From NCBI RefSeq assembly GCF_009791395.1, contig NZ_WSZK01000009.1:1-64000 (forward strand): DNA of 64,000 nt, read 5' to 3'. This document shows, piece by piece, positions 32,050 to 40,282 of this stretch (position 1 is the first letter of the stretch; every line of letters begins with the position of its first letter). The notes below the pieces were generated by a model. It was not told the origin of the DNA and did not search any database. It was given only the letters and a program-made list of their open reading frames with translations. Origin of the DNA: Halomarina oriensis (GTDB lineage: Archaea; Halobacteriota; Halobacteria; Halobacteriales; Haloarculaceae). The position numbers and the translations under genes are program-made.

Positions 32050-33354
32050 TCAACCCGGTTCGACCGAGCAGGTGAAGTGTCGACTCCGGTTGGCGGCGAC
32101 GTACTCGTAGACGCGGACGCCGACCCACTCGACCGGGTGCCGGTCCATCAGCCACACCACCGGCCGGAACAGGCCGAACTGCCGGACGAGTTCGCGGAAC
32201 GCCGCGTAGCCAGCGTAGGGCGTGGCGTTGGAGGCAGTGGCCTCGCTGTCCGAGGCAGTGGCCTCGCTGTCCGAGGCGGCGGCCTCGCTCTCGACGAAGG
32301 CGTACATCGCCGCGCCGAAGTCGACGTCCTCGCGGCCCCGGTAGCGCTCGGGGACGTCCGACTGCGAGTAGAACGTCACCGTGTCGTTCACGTCGAGCAC
32401 CTTGAACGGGAGGAGACTCCGGGCACAGAAGTGACACCGGTCGTCGAAGACGACGTCGACCGACCGGTCGCTGGCGAGTCGCTCGTGGAGACGGTCCCAC
32501 GCGAGGAACGCACCGAAGACGAAGAACGCGTCGACGAAGATGATGTTGACCGTCACCAGCGTCCCGAGTTTCATCCCCAGCAACAGCACGACGGGGAGCG
32601 TGATGGAGCGACGGGTGAGGACGAGGACGAGGAGTCCGACCTCGGCGGCCAGCGTCGCCGCCGACATCGCGGCGATGAGTAGCGGATAGTCGAGCAACCG
32701 GACGCCCAGCGTGATGGGGAGGTCGTAGTGGACGGTGCGGAACAGGATGATGCGACTGAGATTCGACGGTGCGGCCCACGCCAGTCCGCTCTGGAGCAGT
32801 TTGTCGACGCCGGACCCGAAGTAGACGACGCCGATGGCGAGCAACGGCATCGTCAGCGCGTCGACCGAGTAGCCCCGGTCGAGCGGCGACTTCAGTCGGT
32901 CGACGACGGTGTCGATGGAGTCCGTCGCCGCGTGGCGGAACCCGTCGACGGTCAGCGCGTCCGGGTCGTGATAGAGACCCATGAACAGCAGCATGTAGAC
33001 GAAGAAGAACAGCACCGTCACCGGGCCGTGGGTCTTGAACAGGAACAGCACCGCCGTCTGGTGACCGAGCAACACGGCCGCGAGGAACGTCGAGAGGCGA
33101 AGTCGGTAGCCGACCGCCACCGCCAGCAGCGCCGCGACGAGGAGCCACTGCTCGGCGACGAGGACGAGAGGGTCCGGCGGCAGGAAGAACCGATACTCCT
33201 CGAAGAGGACGTACGGGGCCTCCGTGACCTCGAACCAGTCTATCCAGACGACGCGCCAGACGACGACGGCGGCGACGAGGACCCGCGCCAGCGCGAGGTT
33301 CAGCGGCGTCTCGCGCTCGGCGCTCCCGAAGTAGTTGACGACCCCGAACCTCAT
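32050..33354 (-). CDS. HTTM membrane domain fused to a DCC thiol-oxidoreductase-like domain
   Basis: 434 residues. Residues ~1-300 hold the horizontally transferred transmembrane (HTTM) domain related to vitamin K-dependent gamma-carboxylase, with about eight helices (FLAAVLLGHQTAVLFLFKTH, VLFFFVYMLLFMGLYHD, GVVYFGSGVDKLLQ). The C-terminal part begins VDVVFDDRCHFCARSLLPFK, the DxxCxxC motif of DCC/DUF393 thiol-disulfide proteins. Near residue 375 are three tandem copies of a 7-residue unit (EAAASDS/EATASDS/EATASNA) encoded by 21-bp repeats. The stop and start overlap the upstream gene (33351-33354), so the two proteins are likely made together, possibly as a membrane thiol-redox complex. Confidence 0.85.
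   Translation of the reverse strand: MRFGVVNYFGSAERETPLNLALARVLVAAVVVWRVVWIDWFEVTEAPYVLFEEYRFFLPPDPLVLVAEQWLLVAALLAVAVGYRLRLSTFLAAVLLGHQTAVLFLFKTHGPVTVLFFFVYMLLFMGLYHDPDALTVDGFRHAATDSIDTVVDRLKSPLDRGYSVDALTMPLLAIGVVYFGSGVDKLLQSGLAWAAPSNLSRIILFRTVHYDLPITLGVRLLDYPLLIAAMSAATLAAEVGLLVLVLTRRSITLPVVLLLGMKLGTLVTVNIIFVDAFFVFGAFLAWDRLHERLASDRSVDVVFDDRCHFCARSLLPFKVLDVNDTVTFYSQSDVPERYRGREDVDFGAAMYAFVESEAAASDSEATASDSEATASNATPYAGYAAFRELVRQFGLFRPVVWLMDRHPVEWVGVRVYEYVAANRSRHFTCSVEPG
32231..32293. repeat. Three tandem 21-bp palindromic units inside the HTTM/DCC gene
   Basis: Two identical 21-bp units (32231-32251 and 32252-32272) and one diverged unit (32273-32293) follow head-to-tail. Each has the short stem GAGGC/GCCTC around a 4-nt loop (GAGGCAGTGGCCTC). 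They encode on the minus strand the repeated residues ASDSEA/TASDSEA. In-frame length keeps the gene open. Confidence 0.75.
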
Positions 33355-34049
33355 CCCGCCACCTCGCTGGTGGCGACCGGTGGACAGTTCGCCGGTCGGG
33401 TGGCTGGCACCGCCGGTCCCGACTCCTGCCACTCGTCGACCCGGCGCTCGGAGTACGACTCGACTTCGGTGCCGGCCGCGTTCGTCGTCAGGTTCACCCG
33501 ATAGACGCGCACGGCGACGAACCGGTCGTACCGTTCGACCTTCTCCCTGGGCCACGTGGTGAAGCCGTGGGCCGGATACCGCAGGTACTTGCTCGGGGAG
33601 TCGGCCTCGACCTGCCTGCGGAACTCCCGGCTCTCGTCGAGCAGGTAGAGTGCGACCGTCCGACGCTTCTCGGCGGAGTACTCGGCGTACATCTCGTTCA
33701 ACAGCGGTTGCAGGGCGATGTTCTCCGCCTCGAAGGGCACCTCCCCGTCGACGCGAATCTCACACCCGCGCTCGTCGACGATGCGCATGGTGTGGTAGGA
33801 CTCCTCCGCGCTACGGGCGATGGAGAACTTGTGCCAGTGGAAGAAGGGGACGACGACCACCGACAGGACGAGGTTCACGAGAACCAGCGCGACGAAGAAG
33901 TTGACGACGTACGTCCGCCGCACCGTCGCGTTCTGACGGTAGTAGATGGCGACGCCCGCCGCGACGAAGAACCCGACGAAGAACAGCGGGAGCAACACCC
34001 CGACGTACGGTCGGAGCGGTCCGACGAACGCGACGACGTGACCGTTCAT
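33351..34049 (-). CDS. Membrane protein paired with the HTTM/DCC protein
   Basis: 232 residues. Two N-terminal helices (PYVGVLLPLFFVGFFVAAGVAIYY and VVNFFVALVLVNLVLSVVVV) are followed by an outer domain of ~150 residues with EVPFEAENIALQPLLNEMYA, YLLDESREFRRQVE and YDRFVAVRVYRVNLTT. I do not recognise the family. The last codons overlap the HTTM/DCC start by four bases (ATGA), so the pair is translationally coupled. HTTM genes in other prokaryotes are also often next to a small membrane partner; that context supports a joint function but does not define it. Confidence 0.7.
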   Translation of the reverse strand: MNGHVVAFVGPLRPYVGVLLPLFFVGFFVAAGVAIYYRQNATVRRTYVVNFFVALVLVNLVLSVVVVPFFHWHKFSIARSAEESYHTMRIVDERGCEIRVDGEVPFEAENIALQPLLNEMYAEYSAEKRRTVALYLLDESREFRRQVEADSPSKYLRYPAHGFTTWPREKVERYDRFVAVRVYRVNLTTNAAGTEVESYSERRVDEWQESGPAVPATRPANCPPVATSEVAG

Positions 34050-34074
34050 CGCCGGTCACGACTCCCCCGCCAAT

Positions 34075-34138
34075 CATGACGACTCATGCACCCGAGTCAT
34101 CGTATCGTCGTAAAGCAAGTGTGGCCGTACTACGATAC
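34075..34138. promoter_or_regulatory. Two inverted repeats upstream of the HTTM pair
   Basis: CATGA-CGAC-TCATG (34075-34088) is a perfect palindrome placed 26-39 bp before ATG 34049, where a leaderless promoter would sit. GTATCGTCGTA (34102-34112) and TACTACGATAC (34128-34138) form an 11-bp inverted repeat with one mismatch. Both lie on the promoter side of the coupled pair and are candidate operators. Confidence 0.4.
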
Positions 34139-34266
34139 TGTCGGGCGTAACGAAGTATTAACGAACCGAGTACGTCCGACGCTCGGACCCCATCGCGTCG
34201 TGCTCCCGTCCCGGGAAAACGACACCGAGACCCGTCGGTACCGGGGAGACGACGGCCGCGGACCGG

Positions 34267-34587
34267 TCAGCTGTAGCCCCGCCAGCGGTGGCCACACTCG
34301 GTGCACTTGAAGAACCGTGTCGGCGGTTCGTCGGCGCTCCCGGTCTGTTTGATGGTGTACCACGCGCGGCCGTTGCCACACTGGTCGCACTCCTCCTCGG
34401 CGGTCGGCTTCCCCTCGTCGGCGGCGTCCTCGGTGGTCTCGATGACGTCGTCGAACGTCTGGGACTCGGTCGAGACGTACTTCGCGGCCTCCTCCTCGTC
34501 TTTGAGTACCCGTGCGCCACACGACGAGCAGACCATCTCCGCGTCGTCCGCGTGCATCAGAGAGCCACAGTCGTCGCAGAACTGCAT
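34267..34587 (-). CDS. tfs: Transcription factor S (TFS, RNA polymerase cleavage factor)
   Basis: 106 residues. The N-terminal zinc ribbon is CDDC...CSSC (Cys 4, 7, 20, 23) and the C-terminal ribbon CDQC...CTEC (Cys 67, 70, 95, 98). The catalytic acids Asp 86 and Glu 87 of the SADEP loop are present. TFS inserts this loop into RNA polymerase and stimulates cleavage of backtracked RNA. The residue that is normally Arg (QTRSADEP) is Gly 83 here (QTGSADEP). An ACTTTTGG box lies 27 nt upstream of ATG 34587. Confidence 0.95.
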   Translation of the reverse strand: MQFCDDCGSLMHADDAEMVCSSCGARVLKDEEEAAKYVSTESQTFDDVIETTEDAADEGKPTAEEECDQCGNGRAWYTIKQTGSADEPPTRFFKCTECGHRWRGYS

Positions 34588-34674
34588 GGCTGCCGTAGTC
34601 GCCCCCGACCCAAAAGTGCCCGGCCGAACGGCCGTCGACGGGGAAGCTATCCGGACGCCGACCGTATCGGTGAT

Positions 34675-35115
34675 ATGAACCCCACGAATCGGCCCGTGGC
34701 GACGTTGACCGTCTCCGTCGACGACGCGACGCTCTCGGTGACCACTTCGGAGTCGAAGCCGGTCGGAACGGAACTCCTCGGCCCGGACGTGGCCGGCGAA
34801 CTCCGACTCCGCGTCGACACCCACCGAACCAGCACCGACCGGCCCGACACCGACCGACAGACCGACCCACCGGAGGGCCACGAACCGACGGCAGACGACT
34901 CAGTCCGCGCGGACTCCGGAGCCCCCGAGACGGCGTCCAGTGCCCGGTTCGAGGTGTACGAGGACCGCGCCGGCGAGTACCGCTGGCGACTCGTCCACGA
35001 CAACGGGAACCTCATCGCCGACTCCGGCGAGGGCTACGCGACGTGGCAGGGCGCGGAGAACGGTCTCCGGAGCGTGAAGGCGAACGCGCCGAACGCGTCC
35101 GTCGAGCGACTCTGA
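34675..35115 (+). CDS. DUF1508/YegP-like domain protein with disordered N-terminal half
   Basis: 146 residues from ATG 34675. The C-terminal ~55 residues (ARFEVYEDRAGEYRWRLVHD, GNLIADSGEGYATWQGAENG, LRSVKANAP) match the DUF1508 (YegP) domain, a small beta-beta-beta-alpha fold of unknown role that often occurs in tandem pairs; haloarchaeal versions bear a single copy. The N-terminal half has a strand region (VATLTVSVDDATLSVTTSE) and then a Thr/Asp/Arg-rich disordered linker. It is convergent with thiD. Confidence 0.75.
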   Translation: MNPTNRPVATLTVSVDDATLSVTTSESKPVGTELLGPDVAGELRLRVDTHRTSTDRPDTDRQTDPPEGHEPTADDSVRADSGAPETASSARFEVYEDRAGEYRWRLVHDNGNLIADSGEGYATWQGAENGLRSVKANAPNASVERL

Positions 35116-35128
35116 CGGCCGGACGCTC

Positions 35129-35983
35129 TCAGCCGCGGTCGACCTGCGGGACCGCTCCCTCCACGTCGACGAGGTGGTTGACGCTCCCGCGCTCGCCCAC
35201 CGCCGCGGGGCTGGCGATGGTCGCGTGGGTGAACTCGATGCCACGCTCGACTGCGGCCGTGAGGTCGTCGCCGTGTGCGAGACGGGCCGCGACGGCACTG
35301 GAGAGCGTACAGCCCGACCCGTGAGTCGAAGCGGTCGCCACACGCTCGGTCTCGAAGACCGTCCGGTCGTCGCCCGTCACGAGCGTGTCGCGGACGGTCC
35401 CGTCCGTCTCGACGTGTCCACCCTTCAGCAGGACGGCGTCGGCCCCACGCTCGCGGACGGCGGCCGCCACCTCGCGGACGGCGCTCGGGGAGTCCGGACG
35501 GACGCCCGTCACCGTCTCGGCCTCGTCCGCGTTGGGCGTGACGAGCGTCGAGCGCTCGAACAGCGCGTCGTAGGCGTCGATGGCGTCGGGGTCGAGCAGC
35601 GTGTCGCCCGCCGAGGAGACCATCACCGGGTCGACGACGACGCTCCCCCCGAACCCGTCGAGCAGGTCGGCGACGGTTCGCACGACGGGTTCGGTCGCCA
35701 GCATCCCGACCTTCACCGCCCGCACGTCGAAATCGTCGGTGACCGCCTCGAACTGGGCGCGGACCTCTGCCGTCGGGAGCGTGAACACCGAGTCCACGGT
35801 CCGGGTGTTCTGGGCGGTCAGCGCGACACAGACCGACCCACCGTAGACGCCGAGTCGCGTCATCGTCTTCAGGTCGGCCTGGACGCCCGCCCCGCCGCCG
35901 GAGTCGCTGGCGGCGACCGTCAGTGCGTACGGCGGGCGTTCCGGGGTCGCCTCCACTCCCCGTCTCGCGGGGTCGTCGCTCAC
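35129..35983 (-). CDS. thiD: Hydroxymethylpyrimidine/phosphomethylpyrimidine kinase
   Basis: 284 residues. N-terminal ALTVAASDSGGGAGVQADLK, VVVDPVMVSSAGDTLLD, LVTPNADEAETVTG and the C-terminal anion-hole region STHGSGCTLSSAVAARLAHG mark a ribokinase-like ThiD. It phosphorylates HMP and HMP-P to give the pyrophosphate used by ThiE. It is the last gene of the thiE-thiM-thiD unit, overlapping thiM by four bases. There is no fused ThiN domain, consistent with the presence of a separate ThiE. Confidence 0.95.
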   Translation of the reverse strand: MSDDPARRGVEATPERPPYALTVAASDSGGGAGVQADLKTMTRLGVYGGSVCVALTAQNTRTVDSVFTLPTAEVRAQFEAVTDDFDVRAVKVGMLATEPVVRTVADLLDGFGGSVVVDPVMVSSAGDTLLDPDAIDAYDALFERSTLVTPNADEAETVTGVRPDSPSAVREVAAAVRERGADAVLLKGGHVETDGTVRDTLVTGDDRTVFETERVATASTHGSGCTLSSAVAARLAHGDDLTAAVERGIEFTHATIASPAAVGERGSVNHLVDVEGAVPQVDRG

Positions 35984-36831
35984 GCCTCGACCACCCGCTC
36001 GATGCGGCCCGCCGCCTCGGGGTCGGTGTCCGCGAGTCCCGCGACGGCGTCGAGGAACGCCACCTCGTAGCTCGCGGGGCCGTGGTACTCCCCGAAGCGG
36101 CCGTCGGCAGCGGCTTCGCCCGCGAGACCGAACGCGACGGTTCCGGCGACGGCGGCCGTCTCGGTGTCGAGGTCGGCCCCCGCGAACGCCGCGAGCGTCG
36201 CCCCGAGCATACAGCCGGTTCCGACGACGCGACCCATCATCGGGTCGCCGGCGTGGACCTCGACTGCGGCGTCGGCCGTCGCCACCACGTCGGTCTCGCC
36301 GGAGGCGACGACGACGCTCCCGGTCCGTCGGGCGAGCGCCACCGCGCTCTCGGCGATGGCCGCGTACTCGCCGACCGACTCGACGCCACGGACGTCGCTC
36401 TGCTCGCCGGCCAGCGCGCTCACCTCGCCGTAGTTACCCTTGACGACGGCGACGTCGAGGTCGGTCACGAGGCGCTCGGCGACCCGGTCGCGCGTCGGCG
36501 TCGCACCCACCCCGACGGGGTCGACGACGACCGGTACGTCGTTCTCGTTGGCCGCCTCGCCCGCCGCCAGCATCGTGGCCTCGCCAGTCTCGCTGACGGT
36601 CCCCATGTTGAGCAGACACGCCTGTGCGCCGGCGACCATGTCCGCCACCTCCCGCTCGTCGTCCGACATCACCGGGAGACCGCCCCAGTGGAGCGTGCAG
36701 TTGGCGACGTCGTTGACCGTCACCTCGTTCGTGAGCGCGTTCACGAGCGGCGTGGCGTCGGCGACGGCGGCGAGCGCCGCGGCCACGTCCACGTCCGTGA
36801 TGCTCCGAGTGGTCGACGGTCCGTCGCTCAT
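35980..36831 (-). CDS. thiM: Hydroxyethylthiazole kinase
   Basis: 283 residues. Characteristic segments are PLVNALTNEVTVNDVANCTL, GGLPVMSDDEREVADMVAGA, VPVVVDPVGVGATPTRDRVA and the C-terminal MMGRVVGTGCMLGATLAAF with the nucleotide-binding glycines. It phosphorylates the thiazole for salvage. It overlaps both neighbours by four bases (ATGA), so it is translationally coupled with thiE and thiD. Confidence 0.95.
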   Translation of the reverse strand: MSDGPSTTRSITDVDVAAALAAVADATPLVNALTNEVTVNDVANCTLHWGGLPVMSDDEREVADMVAGAQACLLNMGTVSETGEATMLAAGEAANENDVPVVVDPVGVGATPTRDRVAERLVTDLDVAVVKGNYGEVSALAGEQSDVRGVESVGEYAAIAESAVALARRTGSVVVASGETDVVATADAAVEVHAGDPMMGRVVGTGCMLGATLAAFAGADLDTETAAVAGTVAFGLAGEAAADGRFGEYHGPASYEVAFLDAVAGLADTDPEAAGRIERVVEA

Positions 36832-37469
36832 CGTGCGGCCCTCCCCGCGGCGACGGCCTCGCCGAGCGCCTCGGTCGCCCGCCGTGGGTCCGCCGCGGCC
36901 GTTATCGCGGAGACGACCGCCACGCCGTCCGCTCCCGCTTCGACGACCGACGCGGCGTTCTCGGCGGTGATGCCGCCGATACCGACGAACGGGAGGTCGG
37001 TCGCGTCGGCGATGGCACGGACGCGGTCGAGACCGATCTCGGCGTCCCGCTCGCGGACGTCCTTCGAGTCCGTGTGGAACACCGCACCGACACCGAGGTA
37101 GTCCGCACCCGCCTCGGCGGCGGCCCGCGCCCCCCCGACGGACGAGACCGAACGCCCGACGACGGCGTCGTCACCCAACTGCTCGCGGGCGACGGGCACG
37201 GGCAGGTCGTCGTCGCCGAGGTGGACGCCGTCGGCGTCGACGGCCCGCGCGAGGTCGATTCGGTCGTTGACGACGAACGTGACGCCGGCCTCGCGGGTCA
37301 GTTCACGCAGTTCCTGCCCGAGTCGGTACCGCTCGCGTGCGCTCTCGGCTTTCTCCCTGAGTTGGACGACGTCGACACCGCCCCCGACGGCGGCCCGGAC
37401 CACGTCGACCGTCGAGCGACCCGACGAGTGGGCCGCCTCGGTGACGAGGTACGTCTCGTAGCTATTCAT
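36828..37469 (-). CDS. thiE: Thiamine-phosphate synthase
   Basis: 213 residues with the TIM-barrel pattern of ThiE: VDVVQLREKAESARERYRLG, FVVNDRIDLARAVDADGVHL GDDDLPV, VVGRSVSSVGGARAAAEAGA, DYLGVGAVFHTDSK and LPFVGIGGITAENAASVVEA. It joins HMP-PP and thiazole phosphate to thiamine phosphate, which ThiL (47281-48141) then phosphorylates. It is first of the thiE-thiM-thiD operon, 82 bp after the PitA-type gene. I see no TPP riboswitch in that gap. Confidence 0.95.
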   Translation of the reverse strand: MNSYETYLVTEAAHSSGRSTVDVVRAAVGGGVDVVQLREKAESARERYRLGQELRELTREAGVTFVVNDRIDLARAVDADGVHLGDDDLPVPVAREQLGDDAVVGRSVSSVGGARAAAEAGADYLGVGAVFHTDSKDVRERDAEIGLDRVRAIADATDLPFVGIGGITAENAASVVEAGADGVAVVSAITAAADPRRATEALGEAVAAGRAAR

Positions 37470-37551
37470 TGGTGGTAGTCGCTGGTTGTCCCGCTCGGTG
37501 AAACGAGTACCGACTCCGGTGGACCGGGGCGACGAGGGGGGACGCGACCTC

Positions 37552-39291
37552 TCAGGCGAGGAAGACGTGGCGCGGTCGGTCGGCGAGCACGTCGCGGCCC
37601 CACTGGACGGTCTCGCGGAAGGCGTCGGAGCCGAAGAACGCCATCGCGTCTTCCCGTGCGCGCCACTGGCTGGCGATGAACATGTCGTTCTCGTCGGCGA
37701 GGTTCACCATCAGGTCGGTCTCCCGGTGGCCCTCCATGTCCGCGAGCAGGCCGCCGACGCCGTCGAACGTCTCGACGAACTCCTCGCGGTGGTCGGGCTT
37801 GACGGTGTAGAACATCCCCATCGTCCCGAACCCGCTCTCCTCTCCGGCGCGAGCGACGATACCCGGGAGGTCCCCGAGGAACCCGGCGGCGGTGTCGGCG
37901 GCGCTCGCCGTCTCCCAGATGCTCACGACGGCGTGCCGGTCGGTCGCCCGACCCTCGTAGACGGCGGTGCGGACGTGAGTGTCGTAGCGGTCGAACCCCT
38001 CCGAGAGGTCGTCGACCGCTCCCGCGAGCGTCTCGCCGTCGGCCTCCGAGTAGAGGACGATGGCGTAGACGTCCTCGCCGTGGGGCTTCCCGGCGTAGAT
38101 GTCGAGGTCCGCGAGTTCGCCGCGAATCTCGTCTTCGGTCGTCTGCGCCGTGTCGTCGTGGTCGCTCGCACCTGCCCCGTCGCCGCCCCCGCCCAGTGGG
38201 CCGGTCTCGGTGTCCGTGACGCCCGGCAGGTCCGCGAGGAACCCGCTCGCGGTGTCGGCGGCGCTCGCCGTCGTCCACGCGCTCACGACGATGGTCTCCT
38301 CGTCGGTGGCGAGGACGTTCGTCAGGAGGTGGCTGTCGTAGTGCTCGAAGTTCCCGCGCAGGCTGTCGACGGCCTCCTCGACCGTCTCGGCGTCGCTCTC
38401 GCTGTGGACGAGCACCGCGTGGGCGTCCGCGGGGACGTCGAGGTCAACGCCGAGGGCGTCGAGGTCGCCGTACAGGCCGCGCTCCCCGCTCGACGCGTCC
38501 ACGCGTTCGCCGTCGGTCGGAATCGGGTCCCCGGCGAGCAGTGCCGAGAGGTCACTCGCGGGGAACCGTCGCCCGAAGTAGAACTCGCCGAAGTCGGCGT
38601 AGCGCGACGACGAGGGGTCGAAGCGCATCTCGTAGAGCAACTCTTTGATGTCGGTGGGGTCGTCGGCGAACAGCGTCACACCCCACTCGTAGTCGTCCAT
38701 CCCGAGACTGCCCGAGATGATCTGTTTGACCTTCCCTGCATACCCGCGGCCGATGTCGCCGTGACCCGCCATCAGGTCGGCGCGTTCGTCGAACGAGAGG
38801 TCGTACCAGTTGTACTCGGCGTCACGACGCTTGTCCATCGGGTAGAAACAGACGTGTTCGGCGTCGGGCAGGTCGGGGTAGATGCGCGACTCGATGTAGC
38901 GCTGGAGGCCGGTGTCGGCCGTCTCACCCTCCGAGAAGTACTCGCGTGCGGACTCGGAGTAGCCCGACGCCTCCGTGACCGAGACGTACGACGACGACTG
39001 GGTGGCGTAGTCCGCGAGGGTCGTCTGCTGGAACCGACGTTCGAGCGTGTCCAACTCGCGGGTGGTCGGCCGGAGGTGGAGTACCATGAAGTCGGCCTTG
39101 TGGCCGAGGACGGAGAAGACGGCCGTCCACCCCTCGCCGTCGTGGTCCTCGTGGGTGGTGAGGTACTCGACTCCCTCCTCCAGCGCACGTCGGCGCTTCT
39201 CCTCCGGGGCAGCACGCCACGCCGCCCAGTTGACTCGCCGGAAGTCGTGGAGCACGTACCAGCCCTCGTCGGTCCGCGGTGGTTCGGGCAT
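37552..39291 (-). CDS. pitA: PitA-type fusion: chlorite dismutase/coproheme decarboxylase-like domain, duplicated middle domain and ABM domain
   Basis: 579 residues from ATG 39291. Residues ~1-245 are a chlorite dismutase-family heme domain (GWYVLHDFRRVNWAAWRAAP; AGHGDIGRGYAGKVKQIISG with the probable heme His 177; MRFDPSSSRYADFGEFYFGR). Residues ~272-358 and ~391-480 are a clear internal repeat (WTTASAADTASGFLADLPG and WETASAADTAAGFLGDLPG). The last ~85 residues are an antibiotic-biosynthesis-monooxygenase-like domain (MGMFYTVKPDHREEFVETF). Haloferax PitA has the Cld plus ABM fusion; the duplicated middle is an extra feature to compare. It may work in heme synthesis or heme release. Confidence 0.9.
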   Translation of the reverse strand: MPEPPRTDEGWYVLHDFRRVNWAAWRAAPEEKRRRALEEGVEYLTTHEDHDGEGWTAVFSVLGHKADFMVLHLRPTTRELDTLERRFQQTTLADYATQSSSYVSVTEASGYSESAREYFSEGETADTGLQRYIESRIYPDLPDAEHVCFYPMDKRRDAEYNWYDLSFDERADLMAGHGDIGRGYAGKVKQIISGSLGMDDYEWGVTLFADDPTDIKELLYEMRFDPSSSRYADFGEFYFGRRFPASDLSALLAGDPIPTDGERVDASSGERGLYGDLDALGVDLDVPADAHAVLVHSESDAETVEEAVDSLRGNFEHYDSHLLTNVLATDEETIVVSAWTTASAADTASGFLADLPGVTDTETGPLGGGGDGAGASDHDDTAQTTEDEIRGELADLDIYAGKPHGEDVYAIVLYSEADGETLAGAVDDLSEGFDRYDTHVRTAVYEGRATDRHAVVSIWETASAADTAAGFLGDLPGIVARAGEESGFGTMGMFYTVKPDHREEFVETFDGVGGLLADMEGHRETDLMVNLADENDMFIASQWRAREDAMAFFGSDAFRETVQWGRDVLADRPRHVFLA

Positions 39292-39382
39292 TAGACGTCC
39301 TTGGAACGGACCGCTCAAGGGGTTTGTGAGTCCGCGGTGCGAGTCGGCCGTCGGTCGTCGTCCGGGAGGCCGGCGGGGGCCG

Positions 39383-40210
39383 TCAGTCCTCGGTCGGTGA
39401 GATGTCGACGCTCTGTTCGCCTGCCGTTCGGACCGTGTGGCCGTACATGAACAGGGCGACGAAGACGACGCCGCCGACGATGTTCCCGAGGATGGCGAGC
39501 ACCTCGAAGACGAGGAAGTCGGCGACGGTGTAGTCCGCGCCGGCGAGCAGGCCCGTCAACACCTCGATGTTGCCCGCGACACAGTGGGGCAGGTGGGCGA
39601 AGCCGATGGTGAACGTGACGATGAAGATGGTGAACATCCGGCTGATGGTGTCCTGTGCGGAGGTGAGAATCCACGACAACAGTCCCATCAGCCACCCGGC
39701 GAACACCGCGCCGGTGAACGTCGCCATCGGCGACAGTTCGATGAACGTATCGCCGATGTCGATGAACGCCTCGGGTTCGATGACGCCCAGTGCGGGTCCG
39801 GCGTAGACGGCCACGACGGAGAACAGCGCTCCCCCGACGAGGTTGGCGAACAGGACGACCCCCCACAGGATACCGAGTTCCCGCATCGACGAGCGGTCGC
39901 CGAGAACGGGCAGGACGGCGAGCGTCGTGTGCTCGGTGAACAGTTCGAGGCGACCGAGGATGACGAAGATGAAGCCGAAGGTGTAGACGCTCGACGTGAT
40001 GAACTTCATCGTCGGTTCGTCGTAGTAGCCGGTGACCGCGGTGTGGACCGCATAGAGCATGAACATCCCGATACCGAGGTCGAGTCCGCAGGAGAGTCCC
40101 GACAGGAACTGCCCGCTGATGGGTCGACGGAGCGCCATCAGTCCCTCTTCGATCTGCTGTTCGAGGATCGTCGTGTAGTCTCGCTGTGTGTCGGGGGTCT
40201 CTGGTGCCAT
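39383..40210 (-). CDS. Formate/nitrite transporter (FNT) family channel
   Basis: 275 residues from ATG 40210, six helices expected of the pentameric FNT fold. The family pattern is visible in LGRLELFTEHTTLAVLPVLG, LGILWGVVLFANLVGGALFS and TIGFAHLPHCVAGNIEVLTG (channel-lining His and the helix-breaking N in the second half). Substrates of the family are formate, nitrite, hydrosulfide and related weak acids; which one applies cannot be told. It stands alone, 72 bp before the end of the S2P gene on the same strand. Confidence 0.9.
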   Translation of the reverse strand: MAPETPDTQRDYTTILEQQIEEGLMALRRPISGQFLSGLSCGLDLGIGMFMLYAVHTAVTGYYDEPTMKFITSSVYTFGFIFVILGRLELFTEHTTLAVLPVLGDRSSMRELGILWGVVLFANLVGGALFSVVAVYAGPALGVIEPEAFIDIGDTFIELSPMATFTGAVFAGWLMGLLSWILTSAQDTISRMFTIFIVTFTIGFAHLPHCVAGNIEVLTGLLAGADYTVADFLVFEVLAILGNIVGGVVFVALFMYGHTVRTAGEQSVDISPTED

Positions 40211-40282
40211 GAAAGAGCGGTGTTGCACCGGGCTACGTCCGACCCCGAGATACCTGTTGTGCCCGAGTGTGCAGGTACCGAT

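Noticed and set aside
36828-37551. TPP riboswitch before thiE
   Set aside because: The 82-bp gap before thiE lacks a recognisable THI-box.
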